Below, piece by piece: positions 35,083 through 43,014 of a DNA stretch of 64,000 nt. Under the pieces are notes generated by a model, which had not been told where the DNA came from, searched no databases, and saw only the letters and a list, made by a program, of their open reading frames with translations. This stretch comes from Segatella copri (lineage in GTDB: Bacteria > Bacteroidota > Bacteroidia > Bacteroidales > Bacteroidaceae). A program made the translations under genes and the position numbers. The first letter of the stretch is position 1, and every line of letters begins with the position of its first letter. The stretch covers positions 1-64,000 of the forward strand of contig NZ_CP156893.1 in NCBI RefSeq assembly GCF_019249795.2. Reading direction: 5' to 3'.

Positions 35083-35976
35083 ATGATAGATACAAGACTG
35101 AAAGTTTTCAGAAGTGTGGCTACACTCCTGAGTTTCACTAAGGCTGCCAACGAACTGTTCATCAGTCAGCCTGCCATCAGTAAGCACATACAAGAGCTTG
35201 AAAAGGAATATGGGGTGCAACTGTTCGACAGAATCGGCAATCGCATCCAGCTCACCCGTGCCGGACAACTTATGCTTGACCATGCCTGCAAGATTATCGA
35301 TGCCTATCAGAATCTCGATTTCGACATGAAGAAGCTCACAGAGAAATCAGGTGGCGAACTGCGCATCGGAGCCAGTACCACCATCTCACAATATGTTCTC
35401 CCCGAACTGATTGCTGAATTCAGGAAACTATACCCCGACATTCGTATTACCCTGCTCAGCGGAAATTCTCATGAGATAGAGGATGCGCTTGCTGCAGGAA
35501 GGATAGATCTGGGTATGGTGGAAGGCATCAAGCGGCAGCCCACCTTTAAATACACTCCTTTCATGAAAGATGAGCTGGTGGCGTTCGTACATTGTTCCAA
35601 TCCCCTAGCCCAGCAAGATGAGATTTCTTTGAATCTTCTCAGGCAGACACCGATTGTACTGCGTGAATTAGGTTCCGGAACCTTGGATGTCATCCAAAAA
35701 GCCCTGCAGGAAAACGGCATTGCTCTTTCTGATCTGAACATTGAGATGAATCTGGGAACCACAGAGGGCATCAAGCATTTCGTGGAACATTCCTTAAGCA
35801 TGGGTATCATCAGCATAAGAGCCATCTACAGGAGTATCTATGAACAAGTATTCAAGGTTCTGGAAATTGAGAATCTGAAGATGGAACGAGAATTTCTATT
35901 TGTTGAGAAGAGGGGCGAGACCGCTAAACTCCAGCAGACATTCAAGAGATTTATAACTAAAGATTATAACGTATAG
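35083..35976 (+). CDS. LysR-family transcriptional regulator (CysB/CysL-like)
   Basis: 297 residues. The winged-helix DNA-binding domain (1-60) has VFRSVATLLSFTKAANELFI and SQPAISKHIQELEKEYG. The effector domain (about 90-295) has LRIGASTTISQYVLPELI and the acetate/sulfur-type ligand loop GTTEGIKHFVE. It is followed 85 bp later by a YeiH transporter gene; LysR-YeiH pairs are common, and the regulator probably controls the transporter. The start at 35083 is preferred over upstream frames that lie inside the intron. Confidence 0.92.
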   Translation: MIDTRLKVFRSVATLLSFTKAANELFISQPAISKHIQELEKEYGVQLFDRIGNRIQLTRAGQLMLDHACKIIDAYQNLDFDMKKLTEKSGGELRIGASTTISQYVLPELIAEFRKLYPDIRITLLSGNSHEIEDALAAGRIDLGMVEGIKRQPTFKYTPFMKDELVAFVHCSNPLAQQDEISLNLLRQTPIVLRELGSGTLDVIQKALQENGIALSDLNIEMNLGTTEGIKHFVEHSLSMGIISIRAIYRSIYEQVFKVLEIENLKMEREFLFVEKRGETAKLQQTFKRFITKDYNV

Positions 35977-36010
35977 TTATTATGTATATACAACATCTCA
36001 TGATTTTTCG

Positions 36011-36018
36011 TACCTTTG
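36011..36018 (+). promoter_or_regulatory. -7 box (TACCTTTG) of the yeiH-like gene
   Basis: 44 bp upstream of the ATG at 36062; the LysR gene ends 34 bp before it, so LysR binding here is plausible. Confidence 0.6.
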
Positions 36019-36061
36019 CACCCGCTTTTCAAAAGCGAATAACCGACAAAAAAAGAAAAAT

Positions 36062-37108
36062 ATGAGATTATCAGAACAAAGGAGCAGTATGCTGCATGGC
36101 GTATTGCTCATCGCGCTCTTCGCATGCGCTGCTTTCTACATCGGTGGCATGGACTGTGTGAAAGCTCTTTCGTTTAGCCCCATGGTAGTGGGCATCATCA
36201 TTGGTATGCTCTATGCCAATAGTTTACGTAACAACCTGCCTGATACCTGGGTACCGGGCATCAAGTTTTGCAGCAAGCGAATCCTCCGCACAGGCATCAT
36301 CCTTTATGGTTTCAAGCTCACCTTCCAGGATGTGATGGCTGTGGGCTTCTCTGCCATCGTAATGGATGCCATCATCGTATGCGGCACCATCGGTTTGGGA
36401 ATCCTGGTGGGAAGACTCCTGAAAATTGACCGCAGCATCGCACTGCTCACCGCTTGCGGAAGTGCCATCTGTGGAGCTGCTGCAGTATTGGGTATAGATG
36501 GGGCCATTCGTCCGAAGCCTTACAAGACGGCAGTAGCCGTAGCCACCGTAGTCATCTTTGGAACATTATCCATGTTCCTCTACCCTATTCTCTACAGGGC
36601 TGGCATCTTTGACCTATCACCAGATATGATGGGACTCTTTACGGGTTCCACCGTTCATGAAGTAGCCCATGTGGTAGGTGCAGCCAATGCCATGGGAGCC
36701 GAGGTGAGCAACAATGCCATCATTGTGAAGATGATAAGGGTGATGATGCTGGTACCGGTATTACTGGTGATTGCATGGACCGTTGCAAGGGATGTTGCCA
36801 AAAGAGATAATCTGGAAAATACTGATACCAACAAGCCTAAAATCAGCATTCCATGGTTTGCCATTCTCTTCCTGGTAGTGATCGGATTCAATTCTCTTGA
36901 TTTGCTTCCGGAAAGCATAGTGGATTGGATTAACCAACTGGACACCTTCCTCCTGACCATGTCCATGGCAGCATTGGGAGCCGAAACAAGCTTTGACAAA
37001 TTCAAGAAAGCTGGCATTAAGCCTTTCCTCTTGGCTGCCATTCTTTATTGCTGGCTCATTGGAGGTGGATATTGTCTGGTGAAGTTTGCCATTCCTTACT
37101 TGCAATAA
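36062..37108 (+). CDS. YeiH-family membrane transporter (putative sulfate exporter)
   Basis: 348 residues with about 10 hydrophobic segments in the UPF0324/YeiH pattern: FSPMVVGIIIGMLYAN, GIILYGFKLTFQDVM, LLTACGSAICGAAAVLG, the signature GSTVHEVAHVVGAANAMG, and a C-terminal MSMAALGAETSFDKFKKAG. Relatives have been proposed to export sulfate or taurine-derived sulfur species, on weak evidence. It has its own promoter and a strong terminator. Confidence 0.92.
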   Translation: MRLSEQRSSMLHGVLLIALFACAAFYIGGMDCVKALSFSPMVVGIIIGMLYANSLRNNLPDTWVPGIKFCSKRILRTGIILYGFKLTFQDVMAVGFSAIVMDAIIVCGTIGLGILVGRLLKIDRSIALLTACGSAICGAAAVLGIDGAIRPKPYKTAVAVATVVIFGTLSMFLYPILYRAGIFDLSPDMMGLFTGSTVHEVAHVVGAANAMGAEVSNNAIIVKMIRVMMLVPVLLVIAWTVARDVAKRDNLENTDTNKPKISIPWFAILFLVVIGFNSLDLLPESIVDWINQLDTFLLTMSMAALGAETSFDKFKKAGIKPFLLAAILYCWLIGGGYCLVKFAIPYLQ

Positions 37109-37139
37109 TAGTATCACATATATGATACTGTCAAAACAG

Positions 37140-37178
37140 AATATCCATGTGAAATATTGAACGATTCACATGGATATT
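37140..37178. terminator. Terminator after the yeiH-like gene
   Basis: A 14-bp stem (AATATCCATGTGAA at 37140-37153, complement at 37165-37178) followed by Ts; it may serve both converging genes. Confidence 0.85.
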
Positions 37179-37195
37179 TTTATTCGTTAACGTCT

Positions 37196-37699
37196 TTACT
37201 TTCTTCTTCTCCAAGGTATTTCAACCGTAGGCTCGTAAGCTTTCAAGTCTTCATCACCTGTAAAGCTTTCAACTTCATATCCTAAATCTGTATAATATTT
37301 TACCACCTCAACAATAGAAGCATCGCCTAAAGCTTGCCCTCCTATAACAGTGATCTTCCACTTCTCTGCCAACTTTTTTAAGTTTTCAGGATTCCACAAA
37401 CTGCTTTGTTCAGTAAATGTAGCCCATGGTGATTTCTCATCAGCCGAATCGATCATGATTTGAGCAAATTCCTCACCTAATGACATTCTGTCTCCTGAAG
37501 AATGAGCTATATGATTTTCTGTCTCAATGATCGTTGCCAGTGGCAGGATAAAGGTTGTTCCTTTCTTCTTTTCTTCCTCTATTTTCTCTGAGACCTTCTC
37601 GTATGTAACCAAGGCATTGCTTGGACCACAAGTTTCCTTTCCTGATACTTTGAGCCAAACGTAAAGTACACTCGTATCAATCACCAATACCTTTCTCAT
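37196..37699 (-). CDS. PIN-like domain protein paired with AAA ATPase
   Basis: 167 residues. The PIN-type fold is suggested by VLVIDTSVLYVWL at the start, LPLATIIETENH (second acidic site) near residue 60, IGGQALGDASIVEVVKYY (third) near 120 and GDEDLKAYEP near 150. These acidic residues would coordinate Mg2+ in a nuclease. The start codon overlaps the stop codon of the upstream ATPase gene by one base, so the two are an operon. ATPase plus nuclease pairs of this kind are typical of phage-defence cassettes; that role is inferred. Confidence 0.75.
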   Translation of the reverse strand: MRKVLVIDTSVLYVWLKVSGKETCGPSNALVTYEKVSEKIEEEKKKGTTFILPLATIIETENHIAHSSGDRMSLGEEFAQIMIDSADEKSPWATFTEQSSLWNPENLKKLAEKWKITVIGGQALGDASIVEVVKYYTDLGYEVESFTGDEDLKAYEPTVEIPWRRRK

Positions 37700-38346
37700 T
37701 ATATTTTATCGTTAACCATCATTCTACCAATTGTTCCTGAAGCCATCAATTTGGTTAGATTCTCTTTTTCTTCCAAGAGATTGACATGACTATCACCATT
37801 CTCATCACGGGTAACATAGCTGACAAACGGAATCATCTTGTTGCCTAACTCATCTAACAAAACTGGATTATGCGTCGTACAGAGCACATCAACCTGGCGC
37901 TGTCGTGACAAGTCCTTCAACATATCAACCAACTCCTTAGCACGAGAAGGATGCAAGCCATTATCCACCTCTTCGATAAGCAATAAACTATGAGGTGCAA
38001 CCGCCAAAAGAGCTACGACAATCGCTATAAAACGAAGCGTACCATCACTCATACCTCTTGCATCAACAGGTTGTTCGGGATTCCAATCCTCATAATAATA
38101 AAGCATGTCATCCGACTTAATCAGGCTAACAGGCTCAGATATCACCTTGTTAATATCACGCTCAGGAAGTGGTCGAACATAGCTAGACACCAGTGCTTCC
38201 ACCTTCTTCTTTTCCTCAGGTGCCAATGCACATAAAACGCCAGCTACATTACTACCATCAGACTTCAACTCTTTTGAAATCTTGCAGTAATCACGCATCT
38301 TAGCAGGAACAGGATCAAGAATGATGATGCTACTATACTTGCCCAA
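37699..38346 (-). pseudogene. AAA ATPase (AAA_21/OLD-like), N-terminally truncated
   Basis: The remaining 215 codons hold the C-terminal half of an ABC-type ATPase: signature-like ARGMSDGTLRFIAIVVALLA, Walker B HSLLLIEEVDNGLHPSRA and the switch histidine in VLCTTHNPVLLDEL. The Walker A lysine loop and the N-terminal half are missing: minus-strand sequence beyond about 38340 is the complement of a TnpB fragment. The apparent ATG at 38346 is an accident of the junction. Without Walker A the protein cannot bind ATP normally. Confidence 0.85.
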
Positions 38347-38519
38347 ATTGCGGTGAGTTAATAGACCGTGACCTGAATGTAGAAAAAAATATACTTGATG
38401 AAGGTTTAAGAAATATATCGGCAGGAACTGTCGATTACACTGATGGAAAGGGCGTAAGACTTGCTTGCAAGCATTCCTTGATGAAGTCGGAATCCTACAA
38501 GTCTTTAGCTTGTGGGTAG
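38335..38519 (+). pseudogene. IS200/IS605-type TnpB, C-terminal fragment
   Basis: From 38340 the plus strand reads CPNCGELIDRDLNVEKNIL and DEGLRNISAGTVDYTDGKGV, stopping at 38519. This is the end of the TnpB zinc ribbon with the RuvC-III aspartate region (DRDLN). The rest of tnpB is absent. In IS605 elements the DNA after tnpB holds the right end and the omega RNA scaffold, so 38520-38600 may contain remains of it. The junction coincides with the ATPase truncation. Confidence 0.8.
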
Positions 38520-38810
38520 TTCAATTAATGTTAGCGGATAATAGTATCCGTTTTCAGCCTGTAAAAGTACAAAAATAAGATACTACGTCACAAATTACTC
38601 AATAATTTGCCACAAAAGTACAAATTTTCAGTGCATCCTATCTGCACAGTACTAAAAAAGCCACCAGTTTTACTGATGGCTCACCGATTTAAGAAATAAA
38701 CTAATCAATTTACTATCCGTTGTATTCCAAACATTATGATTGTTCTAAATACTACAACTCCATCCTGTACCATATAAATGCCTGTTATGAACCAGGTACT
38801 GATGAAGCTA
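38520..38810. other. IS605 right-end remnant and gap before the phosphoesterase gene
   Basis: GCGGATAATAGTATCCG (38534-38550) is a small hairpin near the expected IS605 right end. The rest is A+T-rich and holds no gene apart from the terminator at 38654-38682. Confidence 0.4.
38654..38682 (-). terminator. Terminator of the SusC-SusD-phosphoesterase operon
   Basis: On the minus strand GCCATCAG pairs with CTGGTGGC (one G-T pair) around a short loop and is followed by TTTTTT. Confidence 0.8.
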
Positions 38811-40970
38811 TCAGAACTTCCTTGCCAGTTTCTCTGCCTCTACCGGCTTATTGGTAGTAATGAAATCAACATTCATTTCAATGAGCTTCTTGATGATAAC
38901 ATCATCATCAGAAGTCCATCCATTTACCTTCAATCCCAATTCATGAGCTTCTTTAATCCACTCAGGATGCTTGAAAAGTATCTTATAACTATAATCAATA
39001 CCTTGATAACCAAGTTTCTTCACTTCAGCTGGTGTATAATTGCCATTAACATAATAAATAACAGCATTAGAATCCAACTGACGAACCAATGCACAAGCTG
39101 CAGAACTGAAAGAGATATACTCCACCTGTTTGGTCAAGCCCATACGATTCACCATCTCCACCGTTTTGCGAGTAAGACGATCTTCGTCGCACTGTAAAGG
39201 TTGTCTTTTGATTTCAAGAATCAGTTTTATTGCAGGATGATTCTTCAACTCATTTAAATATTGCTCTAAGGTTGATACTTCTTCTCCATTTTTTAGAAGT
39301 TGTATTTTCAAATCAGCATACTTTGAATCAGCAATGATCAAATCATTGATTTTCGGGTCATGGTTGACAATGATAACACTGTCAGCAGTGATATGCAGAT
39401 CACATTCAGAACCGTAAACCTTGGCATCTGCAGCCTTACGCAAAGAAGCTATCGAGTTTTGGGCCGAACCTTTCGTATCCCAATACCCACGATGTGCTAT
39501 TATCTGAGTCTTAACTTTTGGATTTGAAATCAGAACAGTTTGCTCATATTTCTCTCCAAAATGATTGGTGAATACCACCGTAATATTCTTGGCATCAGAA
39601 GAAGGCAAGGCTCTAAACAGATGCCCGGTAGCAGTAAGACCTTCCTTATGTCCTTTGCTCGCAGCATAGGCTTCATCTACATCAACAAACTTCTCCATCT
39701 CACCCATGGCTTGTCCGTCCTGCAGCCATTCAACCTTGCAGCTTGGATCCCAATCCCAAACATTTACCACTACATATTGAGGCTGACTCAACATATTACC
39801 TTTACCATAAACACGCATCTGATAATCAATGCTATGACCTGTGGATTTATAATGCCATTTCAGCTGATTCCCATCCACATCCATCACCAGATAACCATTA
39901 GGCGCTCCACAGCGATTAACCTGACTCTTCCACCAGGCACCACAGGCGGCACCAATATTGTGTTCCAAAAGTTGAGCATCCATGACATTGTTCTGGAAAT
40001 AATGAGTATGACCAGTCAAGACATGTACCTGATAATCCTTTAGGGCATCGGCCAACTCCTCTGCATTGCGAACATTGCCCTCACCCTCTGTGCTATTCCA
40101 ACCAGCCGCATGCATATTGAGGAAGACCAAAGAGCCCTTCGGTACAAAACTCAAATCATGCTTCAGCCAGTCTAAATCAGCATCCGTAATAGCCTCTATA
40201 TACTTCTTGTGACCCACGTAATTTATATTCTTCAACGTAACTACGTGTACTTTACCTATGTTGTAGGAATAATTGACAGGTCCGAAAAAACGGTGATAAT
40301 ATTGCTCTCCATATACAGGTGTACCAAGTGTCATATTATGCAAATCCTGATAACGCTTGTCGAAATCATGATTGCCTATACATTGGAAGGTAGTCATTTT
40401 GATGCCATCAAATGAGGCGGCATATTCACCATACAGGTTCATACTGTCAAATACTAAATCTCCCAAGGTATTGGCCACTACCTCTCTCTCTCGGCTCAGG
40501 GTATCCACATAGCCCTTCAAATCGCGGATAGATTCCTGCTTCCAACGCTTCATGTCATGCTCATTCTTTACCTGAGGATCAGAGATGGCAATATAATAAA
40601 ACTTATCAGATAACTTTTTCCTCTTCTCCAAAATGAAATCATGTCGGCTGTGATCTTTTACAAGTTCATCCACGCGAACGTAAAAGCCTTTAGCAAGGCT
40701 CTTCTGGCAGGGAAGCACATAGGATGAAGGAGTGGATATACTGACGAACTTGCAGACATTGGTATCAGTAGGCAATGTCCATTCTCCAAGAGAATTGGTT
40801 TGCACAAAACTTCGGCCATTGTTTACAACCACCCCGGCAATCCCCTTACCCTTGATGTCTTTTACCTTACCGGAAAAAACAAAAGAAGAAGCTTGTTGGG
40901 CAGCCATACCCAATGGCATGGCCCCAATAGACGCTAACAACAGAATTTTACTCAGATTTTTATTCATCAC
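38811..40970 (-). CDS. Secreted metallophosphoesterase fused to glycerophosphodiester phosphodiesterase
   Basis: 719 residues. A signal peptide (MNKNLSKILLLASIGAMPLGMAA) precedes a carboxypeptidase-regulatory-like sandwich (FSGKVKDIKGKGIAGVVV, residues 30-110). The calcineurin-like domain (about 120-345) has NTLGDLVFD, IGNHDFD, NMHAAGWN and LTGHTHYFQN; a metallophosphatase C-terminal domain runs to about 480. The last 235 residues are a GDPD domain: IIAHRGYWDTKGSAQNSIAS, ECDLHITAD, VNHDP and the C-terminal NGWTSDD. It should remove phosphate or head groups from phosphodiesters in the periplasm or at the surface. Last gene of a SusC-SusD operon, so it probably processes what that system imports. 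Confidence 0.92.
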   Translation of the reverse strand: MMNKNLSKILLLASIGAMPLGMAAQQASSFVFSGKVKDIKGKGIAGVVVNNGRSFVQTNSLGEWTLPTDTNVCKFVSISTPSSYVLPCQKSLAKGFYVRVDELVKDHSRHDFILEKRKKLSDKFYYIAISDPQVKNEHDMKRWKQESIRDLKGYVDTLSREREVVANTLGDLVFDSMNLYGEYAASFDGIKMTTFQCIGNHDFDKRYQDLHNMTLGTPVYGEQYYHRFFGPVNYSYNIGKVHVVTLKNINYVGHKKYIEAITDADLDWLKHDLSFVPKGSLVFLNMHAAGWNSTEGEGNVRNAEELADALKDYQVHVLTGHTHYFQNNVMDAQLLEHNIGAACGAWWKSQVNRCGAPNGYLVMDVDGNQLKWHYKSTGHSIDYQMRVYGKGNMLSQPQYVVVNVWDWDPSCKVEWLQDGQAMGEMEKFVDVDEAYAASKGHKEGLTATGHLFRALPSSDAKNITVVFTNHFGEKYEQTVLISNPKVKTQIIAHRGYWDTKGSAQNSIASLRKAADAKVYGSECDLHITADSVIIVNHDPKINDLIIADSKYADLKIQLLKNGEEVSTLEQYLNELKNHPAIKLILEIKRQPLQCDEDRLTRKTVEMVNRMGLTKQVEYISFSSAACALVRQLDSNAVIYYVNGNYTPAEVKKLGYQGIDYSYKILFKHPEWIKEAHELGLKVNGWTSDDDVIIKKLIEMNVDFITTNKPVEAEKLARKF

Positions 40971-40978
40971 GCTAAAAA

Positions 40979-41458
40979 CTAAACATTTATCAATTTAATA
41001 TGGTCAAAGAAAGCCAAAGCCTCTTCTGCAGTATTGGCATCACCGGCAGCCTCCTCCAAGGCTGCAGTATCACTCTCCAGGCAGATGATGTTGGCACAAT
41101 CCAGTACATGACTCATGATTCGAATTGCCTCCTCTTTGGTCATATGCTGCGACTTATAGCTCTTCTTTACATATTTGTTAACACGCTCCACGGCCTTGAA
41201 GACAGCCGGCTTTCTAAATTCTGTTCCTGAAGAACTCAACCCCACCTCTACCTCATAGGTGTGGGTATAGTTACAGAGGAAAGTATTCCATTTCTTGGTA
41301 ATCTCACCACCTAAGAAATGCTCTTCATCAAAAGCTGGCTTGACATTGGGAATCTCCCCACCATATACTTCGAGCGTAAACTCTTTCTTGTCCTGTGCAG
41401 CCATGTGGGCAATAGTACCCATCAGAAGCGCTGCAATCAAAAATAGTCTTACTTTCAT
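40979..41458 (-). CDS. Secreted protein of unknown function in the SusCD operon
   Basis: 159 residues from the ATG at 41458 (signal peptide MKVRLFLIAALLMGTIAHMAA). The mature part starts with DKKEFTLEVYGGEIPNVKPA and has a helical C-terminal half (KAVERVNKYVKKSYKSQHM) with two cysteines. Not recognised. It lies 8 bp upstream of the phosphoesterase gene and 32 bp after susD, so it is translated with them. Confidence 0.75.
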   Translation of the reverse strand: MKVRLFLIAALLMGTIAHMAAQDKKEFTLEVYGGEIPNVKPAFDEEHFLGGEITKKWNTFLCNYTHTYEVEVGLSSSGTEFRKPAVFKAVERVNKYVKKSYKSQHMTKEEAIRIMSHVLDCANIICLESDTAALEEAAGDANTAEEALAFFDHIKLINV

Positions 41459-41490
41459 TTTTTCAATCCTTTCATTAAACATCTAATCAA

Positions 41491-42975
41491 TTATAATTCT
41501 GGTCTCTTCTGCCAGATCAGTCGGGTATTGAAATCATCACCACCCATCGATTTCACAGCCTCCAAATAATGTTCACGATTCATACGTTGCAAGATAGCTG
41601 GGTATTTGAAACGATATGGCATATGCAATGAAGCATCTACACCTGGACCTTTCGGTACATCAGGATAACCGGTACGATTATACTCAAACCATTGCTGGAA
41701 ATCAATAAAGAAGAGTGCATAGAACTTCTGTTCCATGATGCGGCGAAGCGTTCCATCATACGCTGCCTTCCCGTTATCAAAATACCCGTCAGGAACCTCA
41801 ACTCCCCATTGCGTAATAGCTGCAGCAACAGCTTTTTCATAGAGCAGCTTGGCATCATCAGAGATAAGACCGCGTTGTGCCAACTCTGCCTTGATGAAGA
41901 GTACCTCTGCATAGGTGAGACACTGTATATCCTGTGGCGCTGTGGCCAGATTTGCCGCATTTGGAGAAGAAGCAGTAAATGTAGGCTCCACATCATAACC
42001 ACTAGGCAAACCGATAAAGGAAGTAACCTCTTGACCGGTTTGAGGATCCTTATTGGTAGCCTGAGTTGCAAACACTTCCAGACGAGGATCCTTCCAATCC
42101 TGAAGACGATCGATGAAAAATGCAGAAAGTGACTTGTAGGCAGAAAGGTCTGATGGACGTGTCATTGGAGCTTCATCAGGAGCAATTCCTGAGATATGTA
42201 CCTTAGCATTGTCATCATTCGATTCAAAAACCGGATAAGTAGTAGGATCTGCCAACATCTTCTTCAACTCAGCCTTGGCCAAATCACCCAATTCCTTGGA
42301 ATCTATGACACGCAGCAAAGCGCGCAAACGCAAGGAGTTGGTAAACTTCTTCCATTTCAGGATGCCCTGCAAGTCAGAACCGCTGCTGCAATACATCTTG
42401 TCACCATTGGTATTGAACTGCAAACCTTTTTTGAGATTATATATGCTGTTCGCCACATCCAAGCTGTCGATGATAAACCTGTAGACATCAGTCTGAGACT
42501 CAAACTTTGGATAGTAGAGCTGTTCCTCACCACGGCATGATTCCTGTACAGGAATATCACCGAAGGCATCTGTCGTGTTCTCAAATATCCAGCATCTGAG
42601 GGTCAATGCAATTGCCTGATAGTTCGGATCTCCCACTTTCACGGCTTCGTCATAGATGGCCTTGGCATTGGTATTCCATTTGTAATAATTGGTCCAGACG
42701 CCATCACCTGCCGTATCACTGATGTTGAACCAGCCCACACCGCTGGTGGAGTTTGTTGTTACAAGGCACTGCATCAACTGGAAGGTCCAGCTATTGTATC
42801 GGGTCCAGGTGTAAGTGCCCATACCATAAATGAGAGGATCCAAAAAACTTCCAGCATTAGCAGTATTCATACGGGTTGGATCCACATTGGTATCGTCCAT
42901 TGATTCGCATGCCGAGGTCATCAGCATGAAAGGAACGATCATCAGCGTCATTATATTTCTAAAAATCTTTTTCAT
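41491..42975 (-). CDS. SusD/RagB-family outer membrane lipoprotein (SusD-like_2)
   Basis: 494 residues. Lipoprotein signal with lipobox in FMLMTSACES. The fold belongs to the SusD-like_2 group: TPR helices start near residue 75 (YTWTRYNSWTFQLMQCLVTT) and later landmarks are CWIFENTTDAFGDIPVQ and QCLTYAEVLFIKAELAQRG. It forms the lid of the SusC transporter and binds the substrate at the surface. 39 bp downstream of susC. Confidence 0.94.
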   Translation of the reverse strand: MKKIFRNIMTLMIVPFMLMTSACESMDDTNVDPTRMNTANAGSFLDPLIYGMGTYTWTRYNSWTFQLMQCLVTTNSTSGVGWFNISDTAGDGVWTNYYKWNTNAKAIYDEAVKVGDPNYQAIALTLRCWIFENTTDAFGDIPVQESCRGEEQLYYPKFESQTDVYRFIIDSLDVANSIYNLKKGLQFNTNGDKMYCSSGSDLQGILKWKKFTNSLRLRALLRVIDSKELGDLAKAELKKMLADPTTYPVFESNDDNAKVHISGIAPDEAPMTRPSDLSAYKSLSAFFIDRLQDWKDPRLEVFATQATNKDPQTGQEVTSFIGLPSGYDVEPTFTASSPNAANLATAPQDIQCLTYAEVLFIKAELAQRGLISDDAKLLYEKAVAAAITQWGVEVPDGYFDNGKAAYDGTLRRIMEQKFYALFFIDFQQWFEYNRTGYPDVPKGPGVDASLHMPYRFKYPAILQRMNREHYLEAVKSMGGDDFNTRLIWQKRPEL

Positions 42976-43014
42976 CGATTCTTTCTTTTTTTGTTCATTA
43001 CATTTTATTCTTAA

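Noticed and set aside
38347..38519. TnpB remnant as a working RNA-guided nuclease
   Set aside because: Only the last 60 codons remain; RuvC-I and II and the start are absent.
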